Shown here one piece after another: positions 37,364-46,173 of a stretch of DNA of 64,000 nt. Origin of the DNA: Planctomycetota bacterium (GTDB lineage: Bacteria > Planctomycetota > Phycisphaerae > UBA1845); the NCBI GenBank assembly GCA_029558835.1, contig JAKQDH010000154.1, positions 1-64,000 of the forward strand, read 5' to 3'. The notes under the pieces are model-generated. The model was not told where the DNA came from, ran no database searches, and saw only the letters and a list, made by a program, of their open reading frames with translations. The stretch's first letter is position 1. Every line of letters begins with the position of its first letter. The position numbers and the translations under genes were made by a program.

Positions 37364-38974
37364 CTATCCCCTGCCGACGGCCACGATCAGCACATCATCG
37401 TTCGGCTCAGCCTGCCCCAGGTGCGTGCCGAGCAGTTGCAGCAGGCGTTCGGCGACGGTGTCAGCGGTGGCGAAGGCGGCCGGGTCGAGCAGGGCCTCGT
37501 GCACGCGCTGGTCGCCGAGCGCCTCGCCGGCGGCGTTGGTGGTCTCATGCAGCCCGTCGGAGTGGCAGATGAGCCGGAACGACTCGGGCAGGTCAACCCA
37601 GGTCGTGCTGTACGCGAAGTCGGCGTCGACGCCCAGCAGCAGGGCCGGCTGATCGAGCGTGACCAGCCTGCCCGGACCGGTCATCAGAAGCGGCGGAGCG
37701 CCGCCGGCGTTGAGGTAGCCCAGCTTGCCGGCGCCCAGGTCGATGCCCACGCAGGTACAGCAGACAAGCTGACGACCCGGCGTGCCGGCAATCGAGCGGC
37801 TCAGGGCTGTGAAGATGTGCGCCGGGTCGAGCGACTCCTCGTCGGCCAGCAGGGCAGCGCGAATGGCCGCCCGCATGGCACCTCCCTGGGCCAGCCCGGC
37901 CACCCCCTGGCCACCGCCGTCGATCATCACGACCATGCAACGGCGCTCGTCAAGGTACACCACGTCGCCTAAGTCGCCGCAGCGCAGCGCGCCGGGGCGG
38001 AACCGACTGGCTACCTCGAACGAATCACTGGAACTCAGGGCGGGCATGAAGGCGCGCTGGACCTGCCGCAACGTCGCCAGCCAGGCAGTGCCCTCGCGCC
38101 CGGCCGACTGGGCCAGCCGGCGCGAGGCGTCGGCCAGCAGGGTGCCGAGCTGGGCCCCCGCGGCCGCCATGTACTGCATGGCCGCGGCACTGAACGGCTT
38201 CCGCGCCTCCGGGCGGTCCACGTAAACCAGGCCCACGATGTTGCCCGCGGAAGTAATCGCTGCCACCAGCGCGGTGACGGCATAGCCGGACTTGGCATCA
38301 AGCTGAGCGGTCGTCTGGGGGTAACGACCCGCCACGCCCTGGAGCACGGCCGCAAAGATGAACGCTTGGCTGACGGGCATCAGGGAGCCGCCCGGTGCGC
38401 GCAGCAGGCCGCGCTGCGCCAGCGGGTGCAGTTCCATCTTGGCCTCGCCGCGCAAGGCGACGAAGCCGCGCTCGGCCTGCAAGTCCAGCAGCAGTTGGGC
38501 CAGGGCGAGGTCCGCGATGTCCACCGGTCGAGAGGTGACGCCCGGGGCGCCGGACAGGCGCGCCAACTGCTCCAGTTGTCCCACCGTAAGCGAGAGTGGG
38601 GCTTTGACCTTGATCCACTCGGCGTGGGCCGGCTCGGTGCGATCCGGGGTGAGGAAATCCAGCGTCGCGAGGGTACCGCCGGGCGTGTCGCTGACGAACT
38701 CCACCACGTGGCCGCCGACGCGGATCATCTCGCCGCCGGTCAGCAGCGTCTCGTTGATCAACTGCCCGTTGACGTAGGTCTTGTTGCGGCTGCCCAAGTC
38801 GCGCAGGTGGAAGCGGCCGTCGGCGTCGCGTTCGATGCGGGCGTGTTCACGGGAGGTGAGCTCATCGTCGAACACCAGGTGACAGGTCACGGCCCGGCCG
38901 ATGACGAACGCCTCACCGGCGAGGTTGGCGGTTTGCAGTCGGCCGGCATCATCTACATAGCGCAGTTGAGCCAT
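37364..38974 (-). CDS. FHA-GAF-SpoIIE-type protein phosphatase
   Basis: The 536-residue protein joins three signalling modules. An N-terminal FHA phosphothreonine-binding domain (about 1-95: AFVIGRAVTCHLVFDDELTS, REHARIERD, LGSRNKTYVNG) is followed by a GAF-like domain (about 130-290: NIVGLVYVDRPEARKPFSAA) and a PP2C/SpoIIE phosphatase domain (about 320-536: LRCGDLGDVVYLD, MVVMIDGGGQGVAG, LICHSDGLHETTN). The metal-binding Asp residues (D-G in VVMIDGG and HSDG) are present. Such proteins control anti-sigma partner switches or Ser/Thr kinase signalling. No kinase or anti-sigma antagonist is adjacent. No clear Shine-Dalgarno sequence precedes the ATG. Confidence 0.9.
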   Translation of the reverse strand: MAQLRYVDDAGRLQTANLAGEAFVIGRAVTCHLVFDDELTSREHARIERDADGRFHLRDLGSRNKTYVNGQLINETLLTGGEMIRVGGHVVEFVSDTPGGTLATLDFLTPDRTEPAHAEWIKVKAPLSLTVGQLEQLARLSGAPGVTSRPVDIADLALAQLLLDLQAERGFVALRGEAKMELHPLAQRGLLRAPGGSLMPVSQAFIFAAVLQGVAGRYPQTTAQLDAKSGYAVTALVAAITSAGNIVGLVYVDRPEARKPFSAAAMQYMAAAGAQLGTLLADASRRLAQSAGREGTAWLATLRQVQRAFMPALSSSDSFEVASRFRPGALRCGDLGDVVYLDERRCMVVMIDGGGQGVAGLAQGGAMRAAIRAALLADEESLDPAHIFTALSRSIAGTPGRQLVCCTCVGIDLGAGKLGYLNAGGAPPLLMTGPGRLVTLDQPALLLGVDADFAYSTTWVDLPESFRLICHSDGLHETTNAAGEALGDQRVHEALLDPAAFATADTVAERLLQLLGTHLGQAEPNDDVLIVAVGRG

Positions 38975-39049
38975 AGGCGCGAGTTATACCCTGGTTGCCG
39001 ATCTTGGCAAGCGAGTGCCATTCACAACCACCGGCAGGCGGAGGGTCAG

Positions 39050-39186
39050 GGTGGCATGCCCAAGCCGAAGGCGCCCGCATGCCGCTGGTGGACTTGGGCA
39101 CGCGTGCGCGAGGGCATGGATGCGACGGGGCGGGGTTTGGCCGAGTCATTCGGCATGGCGGCGCTGCGCTTGGCCATGCGCTACCC
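39050..39186. repeat. Composite palindromic repeat, copy 6 (inverted orientation)
   Basis: It runs from GGTGGCATGCCCAAGCCG (39050) to GCTTGGCCATGCGCTACCC (39186); the right end is diverged (GCGCTACC for GCCACC). It separates the start of the phosphatase gene from the end of the next leftward gene. Confidence 0.75.
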
Positions 39187-39203
39187 GGCTCCGGCGGAGC
39201 CGC

Positions 39204-40625
39204 TCAATCGCCTCGCGCGTCGCTGCGCACGGGGACCGACAGGCGCGTCAGGACGAGGTTCTGGAAGTCCCACCGCTGGTACGCCGTCTCCAGGAGTGTG
39301 GCGCAGCTCGGCTTGGCCAGCCGCTCGTGACGCTTCTGACCGTTGCATTCCAGTTCCACCGGCTGGGCGAAGTCCACCGCCCCGGGGCCGAGTTCGATCT
39401 CGATGCCGTTGCAGCGCGCACAGGAGACGGTGATGTGCTGACCCTCGATCCTGCCGGCCAGCAACGCCAGGCGGGGCCGGATCACCCCGGTGATGAACTC
39501 GTCGGCGTCCACTCCCGGTGCCACGAGGATGGAGAGTTGGTCGTCCGTCCACGGGTCGTCACGAAACCGGTCCTGGTGCAGCCAATCGGCGTGGCCCTGG
39601 GCGGGGAAGCGGAAGCGGTGCTGAATCGGCACTGGGTTCGGCGCGCGGCGCGACGCCAGGAGCTGCGTCAGTGCCGGTTGCACGGCGGCGGCGTCCAACC
39701 GGCCTTCGTAGGGCAACGCGGTGATGGGCAACCCGTGCTGGCGGGCCCATGCCGCAATGAGCCGATGGTGGGCGTCCACGGTCCGCACGCGGCTGCTCGG
39801 CTCGCTCTCCTGGGCGTTCCTCCAGATCGCTACCACCGGCACTTGCCGCAGGTTGTCGAGCAGCAGCGGGTAGACCTGCCGGGGGTACGGCAACGGGGCG
39901 GCGCCGTCGACCAGCATGGCGCCGGCGAAGTCAAGCGGCCGGCCGAGCAGCACCATCCATCCGGCGTCCGCGCCCTGCTGGGCACCGAACAGGAACGTGG
40001 CCTGGGCGTCCCTGTGGACCGTGCGGCGCAGGGCGTAGAGCAGGGCGGCCACCTGGCGGGCGGTCGTTTCGCCGGCATGGAAGCGCGGGTCGAGGGGGAT
40101 GGTCGGCGCGGCGAGCACGAAGTTGCGCAAGGTGTCACCACAGTAGTGGCGGGCAAGATCGAACGTGCGGTCAGGGCTGGAATCCGGGCCCGGCACGCAG
40201 ACAAGTACCGTGTGCCGCTCGCGCTCGCTGTATTCGGGCGGCAGGCGGTAGACGACCTCGAAGCCTGGCAGACCGTCGGGCTCGGCCCGACACCGACCGT
40301 CGGTCGTCGGGAGCGCCTTCCAGAACTGGAGCGTCGGCAGTAGCGCTGCGATGGCCTGGGCGTCTCCCCCGGCTTCGGCCTCGATGTCGGCGAGCAGCCG
40401 TTGCCTGTCCTTGGCTTGCGGTGTTTGGAAGTAGCGTTCCAACCGCTCGGTGAGGGTGGCCGAGGCATTCCCCGCGTCACCGGCAGCCGGAGACGACGGC
40501 ACCTGCGCGACGCAGATACCGCTGAGCAGAATCACCGGGATGGCCATGGTCATCACGGTGCGGCGCGTCCCCGAGACCCGAAACGCTTGGCCGCCGTGAC
40601 GGATGGCAGCGCCGTGTCTTGTCAC
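39204..40625 (-). CDS. Secreted alpha/beta-hydrolase-like protein without nucleophile Ser
   Basis: The 473-residue protein starts at GTG 40625 (GGAGG eight bases upstream) and has a signal anchor (MTMAIPVILLSGICVAQ) after a basic stretch. The region YRLPPEYSERERHTVLVCVPG followed by ATFLFGAQQGADAGWMVLLG and PFAGAMLVDG has the layout of esterases of the PHB-depolymerase kind. At the nucleophile elbow the GxSxG serine is Gln 216 (GAQQG, 214-218). A possible His remains in FPAQGHADWL. It may be a structural homologue or use another chemistry. Function unknown. Confidence 0.75.
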   Translation of the reverse strand: MTRHGAAIRHGGQAFRVSGTRRTVMTMAIPVILLSGICVAQVPSSPAAGDAGNASATLTERLERYFQTPQAKDRQRLLADIEAEAGGDAQAIAALLPTLQFWKALPTTDGRCRAEPDGLPGFEVVYRLPPEYSERERHTVLVCVPGPDSSPDRTFDLARHYCGDTLRNFVLAAPTIPLDPRFHAGETTARQVAALLYALRRTVHRDAQATFLFGAQQGADAGWMVLLGRPLDFAGAMLVDGAAPLPYPRQVYPLLLDNLRQVPVVAIWRNAQESEPSSRVRTVDAHHRLIAAWARQHGLPITALPYEGRLDAAAVQPALTQLLASRRAPNPVPIQHRFRFPAQGHADWLHQDRFRDDPWTDDQLSILVAPGVDADEFITGVIRPRLALLAGRIEGQHITVSCARCNGIEIELGPGAVDFAQPVELECNGQKRHERLAKPSCATLLETAYQRWDFQNLVLTRLSVPVRSDARGD

Positions 40626-40961
40626 GATCGAGACCTCCACCGGCTGGCAATAGCCTCATGGTATGGTAACCCCGAGCGGGAACGCGGGCGCAGGTGGTTC
40701 CTCCGGCCGGCGGACGCGGCCGGGTTCCAGTAACGGGCGAGCTTGTTGTGGCAGCCGCGGGCGAGGGTCGCAACGGCATCCGGCTACCTCGGGTGGTTGC
40801 GCCAGTCATCGTGTCGCCGTCGTCGGGTCACACGTGTTTCAGTAAATCTGGCTTGATTTAAGTCTTTATGTAATTGAGTGAAGGATCAGGTGGGTGTTCA
40901 GGCTGTCGGTAATCGTCCACCGATGGGGCGCGTGTGGCTGGTGGCAGGTCGGAAGCTTGAA

Positions 40962-40989
40962 TTGACAGGGCAGGTGGGGGTTCTATAAT
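40962..40989 (+). promoter_or_regulatory. Consensus sigma-70 promoter of the nusA leader
   Basis: TTGACA (40962-40967) and TATAAT (40984-40989) are both perfect hexamers with a 16-base spacer. Transcription should begin near 40996. It is the best promoter in the window and points at the nusA-infB operon. The bases from 40626 to this site contain no recognisable gene. Confidence 0.8.
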
Positions 40990-40995
40990 CGCGTC

Positions 40996-41339
40996 CCGCT
41001 TGGTTGAGGCGGCCCGGAACGCCGATAAGGGACCGTACGGGCCGGCGTCAGCCGGCGATGCGAGAACGAGACGTTCCCGCGGGGACGCCCATCCGCGTTG
41101 TGGCCGCACCCCACGGTCCGGTAACGGAACGCGTGGGGGTGAGCGCGCGGGCTGAGGTGAGTTGGTGCGCGCGGATGTCGGCGGGAGCGGCGGCGGCGAT
41201 TGGCTGCCGGCGCGGGTCAGGTTTGTTTGTTGGCTCTTACGCTTGCGGAGCAGCGCGATGCGTTGACCAGCCCAACCTGAGGTTCCCGCCGCGACCGGGC
41301 ACCCCCCGTGGGACCGCAGTTTGCGCCCACGGTTTTTTT
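40996..41339 (+). ncRNA. Candidate structured leader RNA upstream of nusA
   Basis: Between the promoter and a strong terminator lies a segment of about 340 bases with no Shine-Dalgarno-supported frame. It is rich in complementary pieces, for example GCCGGCGTCAGCCGGC, GAACGAGACGTTC and CGCACCCCACG with CGCGTGGGGGTG. It does not show the landmarks I would expect of RNase P RNA, tmRNA, SRP RNA, 6S RNA or a tRNA. It could be a small RNA in its own right, or an attenuating 5' leader for nusA. Confidence 0.5.
41306..41339 (+). terminator. Intrinsic terminator within the nusA leader
   Basis: CCGTGGG (41306-41312) pairs with CCCACGG (41326-41332), with a nested CGCA/TGCG stem in the loop, and is followed directly by T7 (41333-41339). 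It lies 124 bases before the nusA start, so it must be read through, or another promoter must serve nusA. Confidence 0.85.
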
Positions 41340-41443
41340 GTTCCGCGAGGGAGCGGAGCAGTGGGGTTGGGGCACGGCGTCGAGTGAGGCATGGATGTTC
41401 GCCGGCCGGGAGCCCGTGGGGCGGGGCGGCTCGGCCGCAACGT

Positions 41444-41455
41444 AAGGAGGTGATC
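41444..41455 (+). promoter_or_regulatory. Twelve-base Shine-Dalgarno sequence of nusA
   Basis: AAGGAGGTGATC is fully complementary to the usual 3' end of bacterial 16S rRNA (GATCACCTCCTT). It ends eight bases before the nusA ATG. Most other genes here show only four to seven matching bases. Confidence 0.85.
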
Positions 41456-41463
41456 GGTCCATC

Positions 41464-42945
41464 ATGAACGCCGACCTCCTCAGGTTCGTGGACTCGATCA
41501 GTCGGGATAAGAACATCGACAAGGAAGCCGTCTTCCTCGATCTGGAGGCGGCGATGGTGTCGGCCGCGCGCCGCGCGTTCGGCGAGACGGGCGACATCGT
41601 CGTCCAGATTGAGCGGGTGTCCGGCGACATCACGGCCACCATCGACGCCAAGCCCATCGATCTGAAGACGCTGGGGCGCATCGCGGCGCAGACGGCCAAG
41701 CAGGTGATGATCCAGCGCATCCGCGAAGATGAGCGGAACTCGCTGTTTGAGGAATACTCGGCCCGGGTGGGGACGATCGTAACCGGGCAGGTGGCCCGGT
41801 ACGAGGCCGGGGGGCTGGTCGTGAACCTCGGTCGTGGCGAGGGGTTTCTGCCGCGGAGCGAGCAGATACCGGGGCAGACGCATCAGGCGGGTGAGCGGAT
41901 ACGGGCGATGATCCTGGACGTGCGGGAGTCGCCCAGCCAGATCAAGATCGTGCTGACCCAGACGCATCCGGACTACATCCGCAAGCTGTTTGAGCTGGAG
42001 GTTCCGGAGGTCGGCGAGCGGGTGATCGAGATTCGCGCGTTGGCCCGCGAGGCGGGGTACCGTACGAAGATCGCTGTTTCCAGCATTGACGCGAAGGTGG
42101 ACCCGGTGGGGGCGTGCGTGGGCGTGCGGGGCAGCCGCATTCGCAACATTGTGGATGAGCTGGGCGGGGAGAAGATCGACATCGTTCGCTGGAACGAGTC
42201 GTCGCAGATTCTCATCAGCAATGCGTTGAAGCCGGCGGAGGTGAAGGAGACGTTCCTGTGCTTCGAGTTGGGCAAGGCCACGGTAGTGGTCGCGGAGGAC
42301 CAGCTCTCGCTGGCGATCGGGAAGCGCGGGCAGAACGTGCGGTTGGCGGCCCGGCTGACGGGATGGGACGTCGACATCCTCACACCGGCGGAATACGACA
42401 AGAACATGGACGACATGGAGAAGGCGCTCAAGCAGATTGAGGGCGTCGAAGACCTGATGCTCGACAAGCTGCTGGCGCTGGGGATCGTGTCGCTGGCGGA
42501 CCTGGCGGCCGTGGGGACGGAGCCGCTGGTGGAGGAACTGGAACTGGCGGTGGAGCTGGCGGGCAAGATCATCGAGACGGCGGAACGGGAGGCGGAGCGG
42601 ATCGCGGCCGAGGTGCAGGCGGCGAAGGCCGCAGCGGCGGCAGCGGCGGCAGCGGCCGCGGCCGCCGCTGCCACCGCGGGCGCTGAAGGCGAGGCGGCCC
42701 AGGTCGGCGGCGCCGAGCCGGCGGGAACTGTGGCGGGCGCCGGAGCTGCCGGTGCCGGCGGCGAACCAAGCGAGGGGCAGGGACCAGGTGGCGCGGGCGC
42801 GGCCCTGCTATCGGAAGCGACCGCGGAGGCTGTGGAGAGCGGCGTGGGGATGAGTGATGAGATGGCGGCGGCGGTGCGGGGTCGTTTCGGGCACCCGGCC
42901 GCGGCGGAGGAGGCAAACGGGGAAGCGAAGTCTAAAGCGGAGTAG
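41464..42945 (+). CDS. nusA: Transcription termination/antitermination factor NusA
   Basis: NusA binds RNA polymerase and nascent RNA and modulates pausing, termination and antitermination. The 493-residue protein has the NusA N-domain (about 1-125), an S1 domain (about 130-200: GQVARYEAGGLVVNLGRGEG), two KH domains (about 205-345: GVRGSRIRNIVDELGGEKID, AIGKRGQNVRLAARLTGWDV) and one helix-hairpin-helix segment (GVEDLMLDKLLALGIVSLAD). After residue 385 comes an Ala/Gly/Glu-rich tail with an uninterrupted Ala run, in place of the E. coli-type acidic repeats. No rimP gene precedes it, unlike the common rimP-nusA order. Confidence 0.96.
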   Translation: MNADLLRFVDSISRDKNIDKEAVFLDLEAAMVSAARRAFGETGDIVVQIERVSGDITATIDAKPIDLKTLGRIAAQTAKQVMIQRIREDERNSLFEEYSARVGTIVTGQVARYEAGGLVVNLGRGEGFLPRSEQIPGQTHQAGERIRAMILDVRESPSQIKIVLTQTHPDYIRKLFELEVPEVGERVIEIRALAREAGYRTKIAVSSIDAKVDPVGACVGVRGSRIRNIVDELGGEKIDIVRWNESSQILISNALKPAEVKETFLCFELGKATVVVAEDQLSLAIGKRGQNVRLAARLTGWDVDILTPAEYDKNMDDMEKALKQIEGVEDLMLDKLLALGIVSLADLAAVGTEPLVEELELAVELAGKIIETAEREAERIAAEVQAAKAAAAAAAAAAAAAAATAGAEGEAAQVGGAEPAGTVAGAGAAGAGGEPSEGQGPGGAGAALLSEATAEAVESGVGMSDEMAAAVRGRFGHPAAAEEANGEAKSKAE

Positions 42946-43179
42946 TGGCCTCGAGGTCTGCGGGCAGGCTGAGGCGAGAGTTGGACACTGGCGGCGCGTC
43001 AATATGGGATACATGTGTGAGCCAACCAGGGCAAAGGCGATGGTCGTTCCGGGTGTTGGTTCACGGCGGACGAGAACAAGGGTAAGCGGCATTCGGCCGG
43101 GATGGGGACAACGGGACGGAGCCGACTGTAGGCCTGGCGGGGTCTTGGTCGTGAAAGTCGGCACCGACGGCAAGCGAGG

Positions 43180-46032
43180 ATGAGAGCGTTGGCGGATAAG
43201 ATGCGAGTTCACATCCTGGCGAAGGAGCTCAACGTCTCCAGCAAGGCGATTCTCGACAAGTGTCGAGCGGAGGGGTTGGGCGACGTGGTGAAGAACCACA
43301 TGTCGACGCTGAGCGCGGGGCTGGACGCGACGATTCGGGAGTGGTTCAGCGAGGGGGCGCACGGCACGGTGTTGGAGACGGCCGAGCGCGTCGATCTGGG
43401 CAAGGTGCGGGTCCGCCCGCGGCGGCAGCGGAAAGCGGCGGAAGAGGACTTGGGCGGCGAGCAGGCGGCCGCGGCTGAACTGGGTATTCCGGAGTTGGAG
43501 GCCGAGGGGTCCGCGGTAGCGGTGGCTGAGGTTCCCCGCCCGGGCGAGGTTCCGCCGGAGTTGGTTGCGGTGCCCCAGGTTGTAGCCGCAGAGGCACCTG
43601 CAGCGGTTGCTGCGGAAGCGGCGCCGGCTCTGCCGGCGCCACCGGTGGTGGTCGCAGAAGGTGTAGCGCTGCCTGGTACGGCCGCCGCTACGGTGGCAGA
43701 GGCGGGTGTGGTGGCAGAGGGCACCGCGGCGGAAGCGGTTGGCGAGGTGACGCCGGCGGCGCCCGTGCCACCAGCAGTGGTGACGGCGGCAGCGGGTGCC
43801 GGCCCTCAGGAGGGCGATGGAGCGCCTGGGGCAGTCGGGGTCGTGGCGGCACCTGAGAAGCCGAGGGAACCGGTGCGCGCGGCAGGCCCGCAGCATGTGC
43901 CGGAGCCGGCGCGTCTACGGGGTCCACGGGTGGTACGCTACGAGGCGCCGGACCGAAACCTCCCGATTCGGCGTCCGGGTCCGGCCCCTGCACGTCGTCC
44001 GGCGGCGGAGGCTCCGCCACCCTCTCCGGAGACGCCGGGGACGGAAGCGGAACGCGCCGCCCAGCGCAGCGGGCGGCGTCCGCGGATGAGCCCGCGCCGG
44101 GCCGCCGGGCGGGCGGCGGAGGCGGGGGAGCGTCTGCTGGAGTGGCGGGATCAGGATCTGCTGGAACGGCGTGAACGCCTGAAAACCGCCACGGGTAAGC
44201 GGATTCATCGCCGGAGGTCGGAGCACGGCGGGGGAACGGCGGTGGCGGCCGCAGCGCCCGGACGTGACCGGGTGGTGCTCAACGAGCCGGTGCACATGAA
44301 GGACTTCTGCGCCGGCACGGGGCTGAACTTCCTTCAGCTTGTCCAGGTGCTGCAGCGCGAGCATGGCATCGTCGCCAACATCAACATGGTTCTGCCTACG
44401 GAGGTTGCGGAGCTTCTGGCTCTGCAATTCGGAATAGAGGTGGAGATCATTCCCGCCATGTCGAAGCTGGACCAGTTGAAGGAGGACTTCGCCGCCCGGC
44501 CGCGGTTGCGGGAGGAGCCTCGGCCGCCGGTGGTGACGATCCTGGGGCACGTGGACCACGGGAAGACGAGCCTGCTGGACGCGATCCGCAAGACGCGGGT
44601 GGCGGCGGCGGAGGACGGCGGGATTACGCAGCACATCGGTGCGTGGGCGCTGGATACGCCGGTGGGGCGGGTGACGTTCCTGGACACGCCTGGGCATCAT
44701 GCGTTTTCGGCGATGCGCGCGCGGGGCGCGCAGATGACGGACGTGGTGGTGCTGGCGGTGGCGGCCGACGACGGAGTGATGCCGCAGACGGTGGAGGCGA
44801 TCAGCCACGCGAAGGCGGCGGCCGTGCCGGTGGTGGTGGCGCTGACGAAGATCGACCTGGGCGAGCAGAACCTGATGAAGACTTACGGGCAGCTTGCCGA
44901 GCACGGTTTGACGCCCAGCGGTGACTGGGGGGGCGAGGTCGATGTGATCCCGACCTCGGTGGTCAGCGGGCGGGGGATTGCGGAGCTGCTGCAACACATT
45001 GTGGCGCTGGGTGAACTGCTGAACCTGCGGGCGGACCCGAGCCTGCCGGCTACGGGGACGGTGATCGAAGCGGAGACCAAGGAGGGCGTGGGGCCGGTGG
45101 TGCGGTTGCTGGTGCAGGAGGGGACGCTGCGCGTGGGGGATATCGTGGTGTGCGGCAGCGCCTTCGGCAAAGTGCGGGCGCTGCTGAACGACCGCGGGGA
45201 GCGGATCGCGGAGGCGGGTCCGGCGACGCCGGTGGAAGTCTGGGGTCTGGACGACGTGCCGATGGCAGGCGACCAGTTGTTCGGGGTGGACAACCTGCAA
45301 TCGGCCAAGGACGTGGCCACCGAGATTCAGCATGAGCGGGTGGTCAGTGCCCGCTTGCAGACGCAGAAAGTGCGTACGCTGGAGGAGATGTTCCGGCGCC
45401 GGGATGTGCAGGAGACGCCGGAGTTGAACCTGATCATCAAGGCCGACGTGGACGGCAGTCTGGCGGCATTGCGTCAGGCATTGTCGGAGCTGCCCTCGGA
45501 TGAGGTGCGTCTGACGATCCGGCATACCGGCGTGGGGGCGGTGAACGACAGCGATGTGCTGCTGGCGGCTACGTGCGAGGGGATCGTGGTGGCGTTCCGG
45601 GTGGACTCGGCGGTGGGCGCGCGGCGGCTGGCGGAAGAGCATGGGGTCGAGATTCGCGCGTACCGAGTGATTTACGAGGTGGCGGACGAGGTTAAGAAGG
45701 CGCTGGAAGGCCTGCTGGCCCCGGAGGAGCGCATTGAGTTCCGCGGGAAGGCGGAAGTGCGGAATATCTTCCACATTTCAAAGGTGGGGGCGGTGGCGGG
45801 CAGCTACGTTTTGGACGGGGTCGTCGAACGTTCTCATCTGGCGAAGGTCATCCGGGACGGCGTGGTGGTGCGCGAGGGATGCAAGTTTGCGTCGGTGCGT
45901 CGATTCAAGGATGACGTGAAGGAGGTGCGGGCGGGGCTGGAGTGCGGCCTGCGTATCGAGGGTTTCGAGGATCTGCACGTCGGCGACCTGGTGGAGACGT
46001 ACGAGGTCGTGAAGATCGCCCGGACGCTGTAG
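43180..46032 (+). CDS. infB: Translation initiation factor IF-2
   Basis: IF-2 is the GTPase that brings initiator tRNA to the ribosome. The 950-residue protein has the N-terminal IF2_N motif ([20 protein letters not shown]), a long Ala/Pro/Val-rich linker (about 75-300), and a second IF2_N-like region. The G domain carries G1 GHVDHGKT (456-463), G3 DTPGHHAF and G4 TKID, and is followed by the C1/C2 beta-barrel domains ([40 protein letters not shown]). ATG 43180 has GAGG immediately before it; ATG 43201 would also give a good N-terminus. It follows nusA by 234 bases without a visible gene in between. Confidence 0.96.
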   Translation: MRALADKMRVHILAKELNVSSKAILDKCRAEGLGDVVKNHMSTLSAGLDATIREWFSEGAHGTVLETAERVDLGKVRVRPRRQRKAAEEDLGGEQAAAAELGIPELEAEGSAVAVAEVPRPGEVPPELVAVPQVVAAEAPAAVAAEAAPALPAPPVVVAEGVALPGTAAATVAEAGVVAEGTAAEAVGEVTPAAPVPPAVVTAAAGAGPQEGDGAPGAVGVVAAPEKPREPVRAAGPQHVPEPARLRGPRVVRYEAPDRNLPIRRPGPAPARRPAAEAPPPSPETPGTEAERAAQRSGRRPRMSPRRAAGRAAEAGERLLEWRDQDLLERRERLKTATGKRIHRRRSEHGGGTAVAAAAPGRDRVVLNEPVHMKDFCAGTGLNFLQLVQVLQREHGIVANINMVLPTEVAELLALQFGIEVEIIPAMSKLDQLKEDFAARPRLREEPRPPVVTILGHVDHGKTSLLDAIRKTRVAAAEDGGITQHIGAWALDTPVGRVTFLDTPGHHAFSAMRARGAQMTDVVVLAVAADDGVMPQTVEAISHAKAAAVPVVVALTKIDLGEQNLMKTYGQLAEHGLTPSGDWGGEVDVIPTSVVSGRGIAELLQHIVALGELLNLRADPSLPATGTVIEAETKEGVGPVVRLLVQEGTLRVGDIVVCGSAFGKVRALLNDRGERIAEAGPATPVEVWGLDDVPMAGDQLFGVDNLQSAKDVATEIQHERVVSARLQTQKVRTLEEMFRRRDVQETPELNLIIKADVDGSLAALRQALSELPSDEVRLTIRHTGVGAVNDSDVLLAATCEGIVVAFRVDSAVGARRLAEEHGVEIRAYRVIYEVADEVKKALEGLLAPEERIEFRGKAEVRNIFHISKVGAVAGSYVLDGVVERSHLAKVIRDGVVVREGCKFASVRRFKDDVKEVRAGLECGLRIEGFEDLHVGDLVETYEVVKIARTL

Positions 46033-46173
46033 GCGGGACAGGAGGCCGGAACGACGGGCCGGCGTGCCGGGGCGAGAGTGCCCGGCGTCAGCGCGGGCAC
46101 GGGACAAGTCGGCGGTACCGGGTGATGCGGCGCCGGCACTCGAGGCGGGCAACCTGCAACCGGACGGGGCGGT

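Noticed and set aside
40996..41339. Known housekeeping RNA (RNase P, tmRNA, SRP, 6S) or tRNA in the nusA leader
   Set aside because: None of the conserved landmark segments, such as a tRNA T-loop or the RNase P P4 sequence, could be found by eye.
43915..45774. Minus-strand frame opposite infB
   Set aside because: Arg/His/Pro-rich shadow of a certain infB gene.
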